Shown here piece by piece: positions 33,215-41,202 of a stretch of DNA of 64,000 nt; the stretch's first letter is position 1, and each line of letters opens with the position of its first letter. Both the position numbers and the translations under genes were made by a program. The notes below the pieces were generated by a model. That model did not search any database and had not been told where the DNA came from. It saw only the letters and a program-made list of their open reading frames with translations. Source of the stretch: an uncultured Poribacteria bacterium (GTDB lineage Bacteria > Poribacteria > WGA-4E > WGA-3G); assembly GCA_951828385.1 (NCBI GenBank), contig OX639973.1, positions 2,967,200 through 3,031,199 on the forward strand, in the 5' to 3' direction.

Positions 33215-34425
33215 TAGAATTTACCCAATTCTGTGAGAATTTCCGCCGTTGGTACACGCACCCCCTTGGTATCCAAAGATTTCCAAGCGACTGTTCCATC
33301 CTTTTGAACGATATAAGCGGCGGGACGCGCGATCCTATTATTGCCAGGATCAACAACGTTGTAAGCAGTGATCGCCTCTTTGTCCCCATCGGAAAGTACC
33401 GGAAATTTGAGCCCGTGATTTTGAACAGTCTGCCTGGTATCACCTTCGTTATCGGAACTGATAGCGATAAGTTCCGCGCCTGCAGCTTGAATCTTCGCAT
33501 AGTTCTTTTGCAACTCACCGAGTTGCCCTTTGCAGAACGGTCACCAGCCGCCGCGATAGAAAATAAGGACAACGTTTTTATCAGCGGTATAATCAGCGAG
33601 TGCGTGCAACTTGTTGTTACTATCTGGTAATTCAAAAACTGGTGCCTGGCTTCCAATACTCAACCCCTGACCCGGATCCAACCTTTCCGGTTCTTGGCGT
33701 GGCACGAGTTCGACTGTTAACTCAGATGTCTCAGCCGCGGGTATCGGCTCCACTGAGACTTCTTTATCGTCGTAGCCTGCGTGCGCAATTGTCAACGTAA
33801 AGGGTTGCTGCACAGGAAGGTTCTCAAAAGAGAAAGCACCTGTCACCGTCGTCAACGTTTCGTAAACTTTCCCAGTGTTATCCTTGAGTTGAAGATTGAC
33901 CGCGCCGATGGGTTCACCGGTCGCTTCGCTCGTTAAAACACCCCGCAGATGCGAGACAGGCGTTTCTAACACGGCAAGCGCAATTTTATCAAGCGAAATG
34001 CTCTGGTCTGGGATGACGGTAACGTTCAACTCCGTCGTTTGGTATCCCTTGGCTGAAATCTGGACAGTGTAGTCTCCCGGTTCAGCTTCTTTAACATGAT
34101 ATTTTCCAATCCCCCGTTGTGTAGAGGCGAAGAGGTTAGCATCAGTGCTTGTCGACTTTACACCGTGCATTTCAAATTCAATTTGTGCAAGGATTCGCCC
34201 GGCTTTCAAAAAACGCATGTAGATGGTTACGTCTTCAATTAATTCAACATCACCATAAAAAGAGCCTGGTGCGGTAGTTTCAACCGCGACGGTATCTCCT
34301 GTTCCCTCAATGGGATTTTCTGTCCCGCAGTTCAATCCTGCAAATAACACGAGCGCGAACGCGAACATTTGTATAGCAAGTTTTCGGTTTGCAAGCTGCA
34401 CCGAAAAAGTCAGTACCTGTTTCAT
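33214..34425 (-). CDS. selenocysteine-containing peroxiredoxin-like protein fused to regulatory-like beta domains
   Basis: A single frame of 403 residues if the TGA at 33541-33543 is read as selenocysteine (residue 295). The leader has a hydrophobic segment ending GLNCG, a possible lipobox. Carboxypeptidase-regulatory-like beta domains follow (HLRGVLTSEATGEPIGAV). An AhpC/TSA thioredoxin-fold domain starts near residue 255 (IGSQAPVFELPDSNNKLHAL) and reads FYRGGW-U-PFCKGQLGEL. In homologues the U position is the catalytic Cys of a GGWCPxC motif. The sequence on both sides of the TGA is in the same frame and family. A hairpin at 33503-33537 has its loop 21 nt after the UGA. Role: likely envelope peroxide or disulfide redox. 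GAGGAAAA precedes the ATG. Confidence 0.8.
33503..33537 (-). promoter_or_regulatory. candidate bacterial SECIS element
   Basis: In the minus-strand mRNA, GCAACTC and GAGTTGC (33526-33520 and 33516-33510) form a perfect seven-base stem with loop GGU. Outer TTCT and AGAA pair beneath an internal loop. The apical loop starts 21 nt after the UGA and begins with G, as expected for SelB-binding SECIS hairpins. Confidence 0.65.
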
Positions 34426-34436
34426 TAGTTTTTCCT

Positions 34437-35231
34437 CTATCTACCTATTTGGTGCTTGATTCTGCCCCACGTCGTTGTCAGTTTGTTCACAGGGTCAACT
34501 GCGGCAGCGGTTTCAACACCGTTGTCCATGATAGCATCCATATCGTCTTCTGTTAAAGCGACATTGAAAAGAGCAACATCGTCAATGATACCTGCAGTAT
34601 AGCGGTCGAAGTGCCGCCCAATATGAAATACGCCTTCACTGGTGCCGTATCCATCTTTTTCGTTGAAATCAACCTCGGCTTCCATTTTGCCATCTATCCA
34701 TATCGAAGCCTTACCCGTACTTGCGTCGGCTCTGCCAACGACAAAGTGCCATTTGTCGTCTCCAATTTCGGTGGTGCCGTCTGCTCGAAAACTTGTTGAT
34801 GCACTGTCGCGCAGATAGAGGGTCACCTTATTATCGCCACCGCCATTCCAGAGCAGGTACCACGGGACCGCCTGTGATGTATCCTCGTAGTTTTTGCCGA
34901 CGAGCGCGCCGGCGACCTTGCTGCCTTTGTAATTGAGGGTGATTGTGAACGACACACCTGCCTTAAATCCGACGGTGTTTGAGTGTGGAACTTCAACCCA
35001 GTTACTTGCACCATCAAACTCAAGTGCTTTACCAAACTTTCCATCAACCCACTTCGCGCCGTGGATTTCACCATCGTTTCCCTGTTTTGATGAGTCTGTA
35101 GCGGTACCACCTTTCCCTTCGTTAAAGAGCCATATCCCCATGATATTCGCGGGATCAATCTTAGCAAAACCCGGCAGTGCTATGAATAAAAAGACTGCCA
35201 CAAAACTTGCAAGCGTTAGTCCTACACTTTT
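34437..35231 (-). pseudogene. LamG/concanavalin-like exported protein, 5' end separated by an IS element
   Basis: Encodes a LamG/ConA-like lectin-fold domain (GIWLFNEGKGGTATDSSKQG, ALEFDGASNWVEVPHS, FTITLNYKG, WHFVVGRADASTGKASIWID, FHIGRHFDRYTAGIIDDVALF) and a C-terminal tail NKLTTTWGRIK. No ATG is left in frame; only a GTG at 35201 inside the signal peptide remains. Joining this piece to the bases beyond the insertion sequence restores MFLSKS followed by VGLTLASFVAVFLF, a complete signal peptide with AGGAGGA upstream (268 residues). The gene is therefore interrupted within its first codons and is probably silent or only weakly expressed. Confidence 0.8.
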
Positions 35232-36631
35232 ACTAAAGTTTGGACAATATTATAGATTTCATGCTGCCTTGTCAAAAGGCAGTGCGTTATCCTGTGGTGT
35301 CTGAGTCTGAATATTCTGCGAGTTTGTTTTTTCTTTGGAACTCGTAGAAAATCGGAGCCACCCAATTTGTGCTTGAAGATAAGCGACACGAAGTCCTTGC
35401 GTGAGTTTCTTGGGTTTATACCAATGAATACCGAGTTGTTCACAGACCTCTTGAACACTGAGGTGTTTCTTCGTCATTTCTGGCATAGAAAAGATCAACT
35501 TTGTTAGAGATGCTGCGACGAAACTCATTTGGAGAAAACGATTGATGCTTTTGCGAGATTTCACCTGATAGCCGCTGAAGCCGAAGTGTTGCTTGGCATC
35601 TCGAAATGCGGTCTCTATCTGCCACCTGTGGCGATAGTATTCAACGATCTTCGGTATCTCAAGCGTCAAATCGGTTGTAAAGACAGAAAAATATTGATAC
35701 GGCTTTGAAGGTTTAGGTTTTGTTCGTATAACAACGAGGCGCACATCTGCGGGACACATTTTCGTCCGGACGATCTGTGAAGCCACCTGAGAGTCTTTGC
35801 CCATTATGGAGACGACTTTATACCGCAAACGTCTGATGTTTAGACGGTCTCCGTATTTCTTGGGACGTCCGGGGCCGGGACGTTTGCGACGTTTAGGCAT
35901 ACGATAGAAGACGGCATTGGACTTCGCACGACACAAGATCTGGTGTTTGAGTGCCAAAAGCGTTTGAAAGACTTTCCGGCGGGCGAACCCTCTATCAAAG
36001 ATGACGAGTCCCCGAGGGATTCTTGAAAAGATACGTTTCAATACCGCATCGCCTTTGTCTCGGAGTTTCTCCGCCACGATGAGTCTGACCCAAACAGGAA
36101 ACAGGATCCATTGTCTCGGAGTTTCGCAAAGCAGCCCCAAAGCAGCAAACTCATGTCCGAAGTGAAACTTTGATTGATTCACGCGACCCTTTTGATACTT
36201 GAAGTTGCGGAAGAAATGCAGTCCAAATTGTCTCTTGCCTGTTTTTACGGCACTCGTGAGATCATAAACATAAACCCAATGAGGAAACACCTCCTGTATC
36301 TTCACAACAAGCCGTGCAGCGACAGCATTAACGTCCCACTCCCCTCGGGAGAGAAACTTCGTAAAAGACCAATACTTCGTCTTCGAGAAACTTGATTGAT
36401 AAAGACGGGTGAGGGTGCCACCGTGTGTATTGGCAATAAAGCCACAGATCATCGCTTGGAACAGTGCGAAGTTTTGTAGGTTGAATAAAGGACGAAAATA
36501 CGATAGAATATCTTCTAAGCAGAAAAGGAGGTTCATTTTTACTTTCCTTTCAAAAGTGTGGTTATTTCTGAAAGGATACCTACTTTTCTGCTTTTTGTCA
36601 TCTTAATTCATAAAATTGTCCAAACTTTAGT
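35232..36631 (-). mobile_element. complete IS4-family insertion sequence, 1400 bp
   Basis: 17-bp perfect terminal inverted repeats, ACTAAAGTTTGGACAAT at 35232-35248 and its reverse complement at 36615-36631, enclose one transposase gene. The direct repeat ACACTTTT (35224-35231 and 36632-36639) flanks the element as an 8-bp target-site duplication. Intact ends, duplication and ORF indicate recent insertion. The element lies between the promoter and the body of the LamG gene, with its transposase in the same orientation. Confidence 0.92.
35259..36536 (-). CDS. IS4-family DDE transposase
   Basis: 425 residues. The IS4 signature Y-x2-R-x3-E-x6-K is present as YRHRWQIETAFRDAK near residue 310. 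Upstream catalytic aspartates are probable in YVYDLTSAVKTGK and in GLVIFDRGFARR. A basic region (RRKRPGPGRPKKYGDRLN) precedes the middle domain. AAGGAAAG lies before the ATG. The frame is intact, so the element may be active. The 8-bp target duplication fits the shorter-duplication groups of the family. Confidence 0.9.
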   Translation of the reverse strand: MNLLFCLEDILSYFRPLFNLQNFALFQAMICGFIANTHGGTLTRLYQSSFSKTKYWSFTKFLSRGEWDVNAVAARLVVKIQEVFPHWVYVYDLTSAVKTGKRQFGLHFFRNFKYQKGRVNQSKFHFGHEFAALGLLCETPRQWILFPVWVRLIVAEKLRDKGDAVLKRIFSRIPRGLVIFDRGFARRKVFQTLLALKHQILCRAKSNAVFYRMPKRRKRPGPGRPKKYGDRLNIRRLRYKVVSIMGKDSQVASQIVRTKMCPADVRLVVIRTKPKPSKPYQYFSVFTTDLTLEIPKIVEYYRHRWQIETAFRDAKQHFGFSGYQVKSRKSINRFLQMSFVAASLTKLIFSMPEMTKKHLSVQEVCEQLGIHWYKPKKLTQGLRVAYLQAQIGWLRFSTSSKEKTNSQNIQTQTPQDNALPFDKAA

Positions 36632-36651
36632 ACACTTTTAGATAAAAACAT
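36632..36651 (-). pseudogene. separated 5' end of the LamG gene (start codon and first codons)
   Basis: The ATG at 36649-36651 with AGGAGGA upstream encodes MFLSKS up to the target-site duplication. These codons continue in frame into the piece at 34437-35231 once the insertion sequence and one duplicate are removed. Confidence 0.75.
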
Positions 36652-36734
36652 CAAACTTCCTCCTTAAATACAAACAAAATCGTTCCCAATTCACCACTTC
36701 AGCCATATAACCATCAAATATCACCTATTTTGAT

Positions 36735-36764
36735 AGTATAACACCTGTAATGCGTTCATGTCAA
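36735..36764 (-). promoter_or_regulatory. promoter of the interrupted LamG gene
   Basis: On the minus strand, TTGACA (36759-36764) and TATACT (36735-36740) are 18 bases apart, about 85 bases before the original ATG. It now faces the insertion sequence and may drive its transposase. The rest of 36640-36994 is AT-rich with no convincing gene. Confidence 0.6.
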
Positions 36765-36994
36765 ATAGAAACGCAGGATACTTAGTTTTCGTCTTAGTTG
36801 CCAACGGCTTTGGTTTTCTTGGAAAAAATACAAGATTGCAGAAAAACGGGTTAGATGATAAAATTGGAATATATACCGTATGGGTCGGGTTAAATACGTT
36901 ACCGGAAATTGAACAGCATCGGAAAACCGTCGTGATGTCTCTGAAACGGACGGGATAGAGGCGCAATCCATGGTGTACCTATAGGACTTAACTG

Positions 36995-38431
36995 ATGGCT
37001 CAAAAGAGAAAACAGACACGGAAAAAAATACGGATAGAGGAATGCTCATTGAAAATGCAGGAGCATTTCCAGCAGCTCGGTATGTCTTCGGTTGAGGCGT
37101 ATAAGGACTGGTGCCGCGCCCATAATTTTAGTCAGGGTGTGGATAAAAATCCGCGCCAGCGTCAAGACGAACTATATGTCATGACCCGCACGCAAGCCAC
37201 CAAAATGATGGCGGAAAAGAAGAAAGACAGCAACCTGAGAGAGATTCTGCCGAAGATATACAATCAAGAACTACAGTCCGAAAAACTACAGAATTCAGTT
37301 ACCAGAGCCATTTCGGAAACTTTTGAGAGCAGCACAGCCCCGAAAGTCCTCTTGAAACTCCTGTTATATCTCGAAGCCAATTCAGACTTGTTAAAGGAGA
37401 CCGCCTATGTTCGAGGCATCGCGGCACTCGCAAACCATCATGAAAGTTGGATTCGATCCGTTGAGACGTGGAAAGTGAAAAAACATAACCGCGATCGCCA
37501 ATTCTCCGAACTCGCTCGCCACCTACTCGCGGCTTATGAAGTCCCGCTTTTCATGGATTGTGTCTGGTTTGATGGAAATGTAACGCACCAAAACTGGTTC
37601 AAACACATCAGCACCGGTCAAAATATCCGAACCGCACCGGATATCCCTATACTGCTCACCAAAAAGATGGCACACCATTTTCTGAAGGCACCGAGGCATT
37701 ACACAATTGAGGAAGCACTTCGGTGGGGACAAGTACACGCCCTCGGTGGTGATCGGTATTTGGCGGATGCACTTCGTGGAACACGACTGACCGGAACTCT
37801 TAGTAACGACGATTTCTGGCTGAATGTGATTCGCTTTTTTATTGCGAATCCGATGTTGGATGTCAGTCATGTACATCCGATTATTGACTATATTTGGCAT
37901 CAGAAATACGAGAACCGCCGCGTTTTCGTCGAGAGAGGAGTTGCGAGAGAAATAGGACCGGCACAACCTAACTTCAGCATGCGAGGGAGAACGCCTGAAA
38001 CGCTGCTCCGCCAAGTTGAGGACTGGCACGGCGAACTCGGTAGAGAATCGAAAGGCAGAGAACTTGAGTGGCACGGTTCAGAGATCGGTGAATTTCATTT
38101 TTTAGAAGGGAGTGAGGCAGCACGTAATATGAAATTTTGGTCTATTCGAGAACTGCTCAGCAGCGACGAGCTTATCGACGAAAGTCGGATACTACGGCAT
38201 TGCGTCTCAACTTATGCGAGATCCTGTCATACCGGACGGTCATCGATTTGGAGCATGGAAATTGAAGATGAAAACGGACGACGCAAAATTCTGACGATTG
38301 AGGTCGCACCACGCGAAAAAGTTATCCGTCAGGTGCGAGGCAGGCGGAACCGTTTACCAACACCCAAAGAGAAAGACCTATTAGGCAAGTGGGCAGAACA
38401 AGAAGATTTGCAACTCGCTGGATACATATAG
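36995..38431 (+). CDS. PcfJ-like protein
   Basis: 478 residues, hydrophilic, with a basic N-terminus (MAQKRKQTRKKIRIEE). The C-terminal 90 residues match the PcfJ-like family: ESRILRHCVSTYARSCHTGRS, SIWSMEIEDENG, KILTIEVAPREKVIRQVRGR and a terminal WAEQEDLQLAGY. The family was named from a conjugative plasmid gene and occurs in many mobile elements; its biochemical role is unknown. It lies between an insertion sequence and a toxin-antitoxin region with repeats, consistent with an accessory island. No adjacent genes suggest a partner. Confidence 0.7.
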   Translation: MAQKRKQTRKKIRIEECSLKMQEHFQQLGMSSVEAYKDWCRAHNFSQGVDKNPRQRQDELYVMTRTQATKMMAEKKKDSNLREILPKIYNQELQSEKLQNSVTRAISETFESSTAPKVLLKLLLYLEANSDLLKETAYVRGIAALANHHESWIRSVETWKVKKHNRDRQFSELARHLLAAYEVPLFMDCVWFDGNVTHQNWFKHISTGQNIRTAPDIPILLTKKMAHHFLKAPRHYTIEEALRWGQVHALGGDRYLADALRGTRLTGTLSNDDFWLNVIRFFIANPMLDVSHVHPIIDYIWHQKYENRRVFVERGVAREIGPAQPNFSMRGRTPETLLRQVEDWHGELGRESKGRELEWHGSEIGEFHFLEGSEAARNMKFWSIRELLSSDELIDESRILRHCVSTYARSCHTGRSSIWSMEIEDENGRRKILTIEVAPREKVIRQVRGRRNRLPTPKEKDLLGKWAEQEDLQLAGYI

Positions 38432-38454
38432 CGGTATAGTTTTCAGTTTTTGTA

Positions 38455-38596
38455 CCCTCAGGCCCGGTAGGTTCGGTTTCCTAACCGAACCATAAGTGTC
38501 AATTTTAGAGAAAATAACGTCTCGGCCCCAGGTCCGGTAGGTTCGGTTTTGCGGTGTACGCACCCAAATGCGACCTGCATTCCCAACCTAACCGGA
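38455..38596. repeat. paired palindromic repeats downstream of the PcfJ-like gene
   Basis: The first copy has arms GGTTCGGTT (38470-38478) and AACCGAACC (38483-38491). A second, diverged copy begins at about 38530 with the same GGTAGGTTCGGTTT core and closes with CCTAACCGGA near 38587-38596. Both start with a CAGGyCCGGTAGG-type sequence. This fits a dispersed palindromic repeat family. The remainder to 38798 has no gene that I can support. Confidence 0.6.
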
Positions 38597-38798
38597 TTCT
38601 ACGCGAAAACCTTGAAACCTTCAAAAACACCTACGGGACTCAATTGACCCCTATGGTACGGTTTGGAACCAGGGTTCCCACCTGTTACTGGGAAGGGACA
38701 CCGGGAAACCTGAAAAAGAAGATTCAAAAATTGAGACAATCCGACAATTTGTTTAAAACTAAATGCCCCTGTTGGTATACCGAAAAAAAGTTGATTTC

Positions 38799-38827
38799 TT
38801 GATACAATTGATGGTAAACTATTTATA
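38799..38827 (+). promoter_or_regulatory. promoter of the first antitoxin-like gene
   Basis: TTGATA (38799-38804) and TTTATA (38822-38827) are separated by 17 bases, about 50 bases before the ATG at 38882. Confidence 0.55.
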
Positions 38828-38857
38828 GTAGTCGTGGTCGGTGTAAACCACTACTAT
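38827..38857. promoter_or_regulatory. inverted repeat overlapping the transcription start, possible operator
   Basis: AGTAGTCGTGGT and ACCACTACT form an imperfect inverted repeat immediately after the -10 box. This is the usual place for an antitoxin operator; a 5' UTR hairpin is the alternative. Confidence 0.4.
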
Positions 38858-38881
38858 GCTTGACCAAAAGGAGGCAACACA

Positions 38882-39124
38882 ATGGACAATTTAAAGCAAG
38901 AACTTCTGGAGCAAATAGAAAAACTTACGCCTATGCAACAGAAACAGGTTTTGGATTTTGCGTTAGAACTTACGGGTGAGCTGGCAAAACACTATCCAGG
39001 GAAAAATCTGCTTCAATTGGCTGGGACGATTTCAAAGGAAGATTTAGAAATAATGAAACAAACGATTGAGGAAGGCTGCGGAATGGCATCGCTATCGCAA
39101 GGACAGCATACCAAAAAGCGTTGA
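38882..39124 (+). CDS. antitoxin-like small protein (duplicate of 39210-39443)
   Basis: 80 residues: an N-terminal helix LLEQIEKLTPMQQKQVLDFALEL, then GKNLLQLAGTISKEDLEIMKQTIEEGCG. It aligns along most of its length with the product of the next gene, and the two share the same leader (AAAAGGAGGCAACAC before the ATG). Its C-terminus diverges (SLSQGQHTKKR) and no toxin overlaps it, so it looks like an orphan duplicate that could still bind the same operator or toxin. It has its own promoter and inverted repeat. Confidence 0.6.
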   Translation: MDNLKQELLEQIEKLTPMQQKQVLDFALELTGELAKHYPGKNLLQLAGTISKEDLEIMKQTIEEGCGMASLSQGQHTKKR

Positions 39125-39149
39125 TTTCTCATACGACCTGTGATAAAAT
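39121..39149 (+). promoter_or_regulatory. promoter of the second antitoxin-toxin pair
   Basis: TTGATT (39121-39126) and TAAAAT (39144-39149) with a 17-base spacer. The -35 box overlaps the stop codon of the first antitoxin-like gene, so the second pair can be expressed independently. Confidence 0.5.
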
Positions 39150-39209
39150 CTTTTCAAGAGATCAGTCGGTACAGAAACACCATCCCTTAATCAAAAAGGA
39201 GGCAACACG

Positions 39210-39443
39210 ATGGAAAATACAACGACTATCCAAGAGATTGTCCAGCGATTGGAAAACCTTTCACCCGGAAAACAGAGACAGGTTTTAGATTTTACGTTAG
39301 AGGTGTCCGGAGAATCTCCAAAAGGTATACCCCTTCAGGAACTAATCGAATTTGCAGCAGGTCTATTCCCGCCTGAGGACTTGGAAGAAATAAAACAAGC
39401 GATTGAGGAAGACTGTGGACAGGTCGATGAATCAGAGTGGTAA
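39210..39443 (+). CDS. antitoxin of a VapBC-like pair
   Basis: 77 residues: IVQRLENLSPGKQRQVLDFTLEV then LQELIEFAAGLFPPEDLEEIKQAIEEDCG and an acidic end (QVDESEW). This is the small helical antitoxin type (DUF2281-like) seen before PIN-domain toxins. The C-terminal acidic helix is the expected toxin-wrapping part. AAAGGAGG precedes the ATG. The downstream PIN gene starts within its last 17 bases, so translation is coupled. Confidence 0.7.
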   Translation: MENTTTIQEIVQRLENLSPGKQRQVLDFTLEVSGESPKGIPLQELIEFAAGLFPPEDLEEIKQAIEEDCGQVDESEW

Positions 39444-39828
39444 ATATCTGTTGGACACCAACATTCTTATTGCTATATTGGCTGATGATATGATAATTCA
39501 CGTCCAAGATGAAACGCAAAATGTTCCTAAAGTATCTTTGCCTTCGCCGGCAGTTGGTGAGCTCTACTACGGTGCGCGAAAATCAGGCAGACCTATAGAA
39601 AATCTCACAAAGGTCAATCGGCTTACGCAGCGATTTCCACTCATCTCTTGTGATTTGGAAACGGCGCAGTGGTACGGAATTATCAAGTACCAACTGCAAA
39701 GGAAAGGTCGCCCTATACCAAATAACGACATCTGGATCGCAGCAATTGCCAGGCAACACGATTTGATCCTCGTCACACGAGACGCACACTTTGATGAAGT
39801 CGAATCTCTACAGACAGAATACTGGTAG
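39427..39828 (+). CDS. PIN-domain toxin (VapC-like ribonuclease)
   Basis: 133 residues from the ATG at 39427. The PIN acidic residues are visible: Asp10 in LLDTNILIA, Glu in SPAVGELYYGA, Asp in IPNNDIWIAAIA and Asp in LVTRDAHFDEV. Together they bind Mg2+ for RNA cleavage, usually of tRNA or rRNA in VapC toxins. An earlier in-frame ATG at 39403 would lengthen the overlap with the antitoxin; the start at 39427 gives MNQSGKYLLDTN, the usual distance to the first Asp. It forms a pair with the overlapping antitoxin. Confidence 0.82.
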   Translation: MNQSGKYLLDTNILIAILADDMIIHVQDETQNVPKVSLPSPAVGELYYGARKSGRPIENLTKVNRLTQRFPLISCDLETAQWYGIIKYQLQRKGRPIPNNDIWIAAIARQHDLILVTRDAHFDEVESLQTEYW

Positions 39829-39831
39829 ATA

Positions 39832-41181
39832 CTACACTAACAACAGATACGGATCTTGAATGTAGTCGGAGATTGTTTGCAAAAACTGCGCGGCAGGCGC
39901 GCCGTCTACTACACGGTGATCGAACGTTAGACTCAATGTTAGCATGCTTCGGATAACAATCTCATCTTCATGAACGACTGGTTTCTTTAGAATCCGTCCT
40001 ACCCCAAGAATCGCACTTTCCGGCGGATTGATGATCGGCGTGAACGCATCAATCCCAAAATTTCCGAGATTCGTAATCGTAAAGGTCCCGCCTTGAAGTT
40101 CTCCGGGTGTCAACTGATTACTCCGTGCCCGTTCAGCGAAATCTTTTACTTGCACTGAAATCTCCGATAACCGCGCTTTGTCGGCATCTCGGACGACCGG
40201 AACCACCAACCCATCTTCCAATGCAACCGCGACCCCGATATTAATTTCCGGTAATAGGTGTATCCTCTCATCCGTGAGTGTGGCATTGAGTCGTGGATGT
40301 TCCCGCAAAGCATTTGCTACGACTTTTATAAGCAGATCGGTGTAGGTAATACTCACCTCTCTCGCTTGTAGTTTATCGTTGAGCATCCCACGTAATTCAA
40401 CAAACGCCGTCGCATCAACTTCGGTATGGAGCGTGACACTGGCATTCGTCTGAAGGCTCAAAGTCATCCGTTCTGCGATAATTCCACGGATGCCGTCCAT
40501 AGCGATGACTTCTGCTGCCTGCTGAAGTGCTGGAGTCTCTACAGTCGGGATTTCCGGTGCTGTGCTTGCGGAAACCTGTAACACATCGTCGCGAACGACT
40601 CTGCCATCGGGACCAGAACCGGCAATTAAACTGAGATCAACACCGTGCTCCTTCGCCAATCTGCGTGCGAGCGGAGATGCCTTAAGGCGCGCCGTTTCGG
40701 TTGGAGCCGGTCCCCTCAAGTCGATATATCGCTGGACATCGCCCTCAAGGATACGTCCACCAGGTCCGGAGGCAGTGACTTCGGTCAAGTCGATAGCGAG
40801 TTTTTCGGCGAGCTGATGCGCTGCCGGGGAGGCTTTTGGCGCGATAGCAGTCGCAACTGATGCGGTCGCCTTCGGTTGTGGAGGTTCCACTATTTTTTGT
40901 TGCGCAACTTCTGTATCCGCTTCAACACGTTCGACTTCCTCACCGGGTGCCCCGATAACAGCGAGCAGCGCGTTGACGGGGACGTTGGTGCCTTCTTCAG
41001 CAAGGATCTGCGCAATAACACCCTCGGTCGGCGATTCCTGTTCATGAACGACCTTATCGGTCTCAATTTCCAGCAAAGGTTGCCCCTCGGTGACGGTATC
41101 GCCTTCCTTAACGAGCCATTTCCCGATTTTCCCCTTGGTCATCGTCTGATCCATCTGAAGCATTCTTAATTCTACTGCCAT
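39832..41181 (-). CDS. 2-oxo acid dehydrogenase E2 (dihydrolipoamide acyltransferase)
   Basis: 449 residues: one lipoyl domain (residues 1-80, lipoyl Lys43 in IETDKVVHE), an Ala/Pro linker, two peripheral-subunit-binding domains (SPAAHQLAEKLAIDL and SPLARRLAKEHGVDL, each followed by a GPxGR loop), and the catalytic core ending DHRVVDGAPAAQFL with the active-site His and Asp. It transfers acyl groups from lipoamide to CoA. Two binding domains in one E2 is less usual. No E1 or E3 gene is adjacent. GAGGAAAA lies before the ATG. Confidence 0.9.
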   Translation of the reverse strand: MAVELRMLQMDQTMTKGKIGKWLVKEGDTVTEGQPLLEIETDKVVHEQESPTEGVIAQILAEEGTNVPVNALLAVIGAPGEEVERVEADTEVAQQKIVEPPQPKATASVATAIAPKASPAAHQLAEKLAIDLTEVTASGPGGRILEGDVQRYIDLRGPAPTETARLKASPLARRLAKEHGVDLSLIAGSGPDGRVVRDDVLQVSASTAPEIPTVETPALQQAAEVIAMDGIRGIIAERMTLSLQTNASVTLHTEVDATAFVELRGMLNDKLQAREVSITYTDLLIKVVANALREHPRLNATLTDERIHLLPEINIGVAVALEDGLVVPVVRDADKARLSEISVQVKDFAERARSNQLTPGELQGGTFTITNLGNFGIDAFTPIINPPESAILGVGRILKKPVVHEDEIVIRSMLTLSLTFDHRVVDGAPAAQFLQTISDYIQDPYLLLV

Positions 41182-41202
41182 ATTTTTAATTTTCCTCTGT
41201 GG

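Noticed and set aside
33214-33513. Separate small peroxiredoxin-like gene starting at a TTG
   Set aside because: The frame is continuous with the upstream gene apart from one TGA. The supposed start lies downstream of the catalytic motif, and no ribosome site is present.
36758-36958. 66-residue plus-strand frame with hydrophobic content
   Set aside because: It has no ribosome site, is antisense to the LamG promoter and resembles no family.
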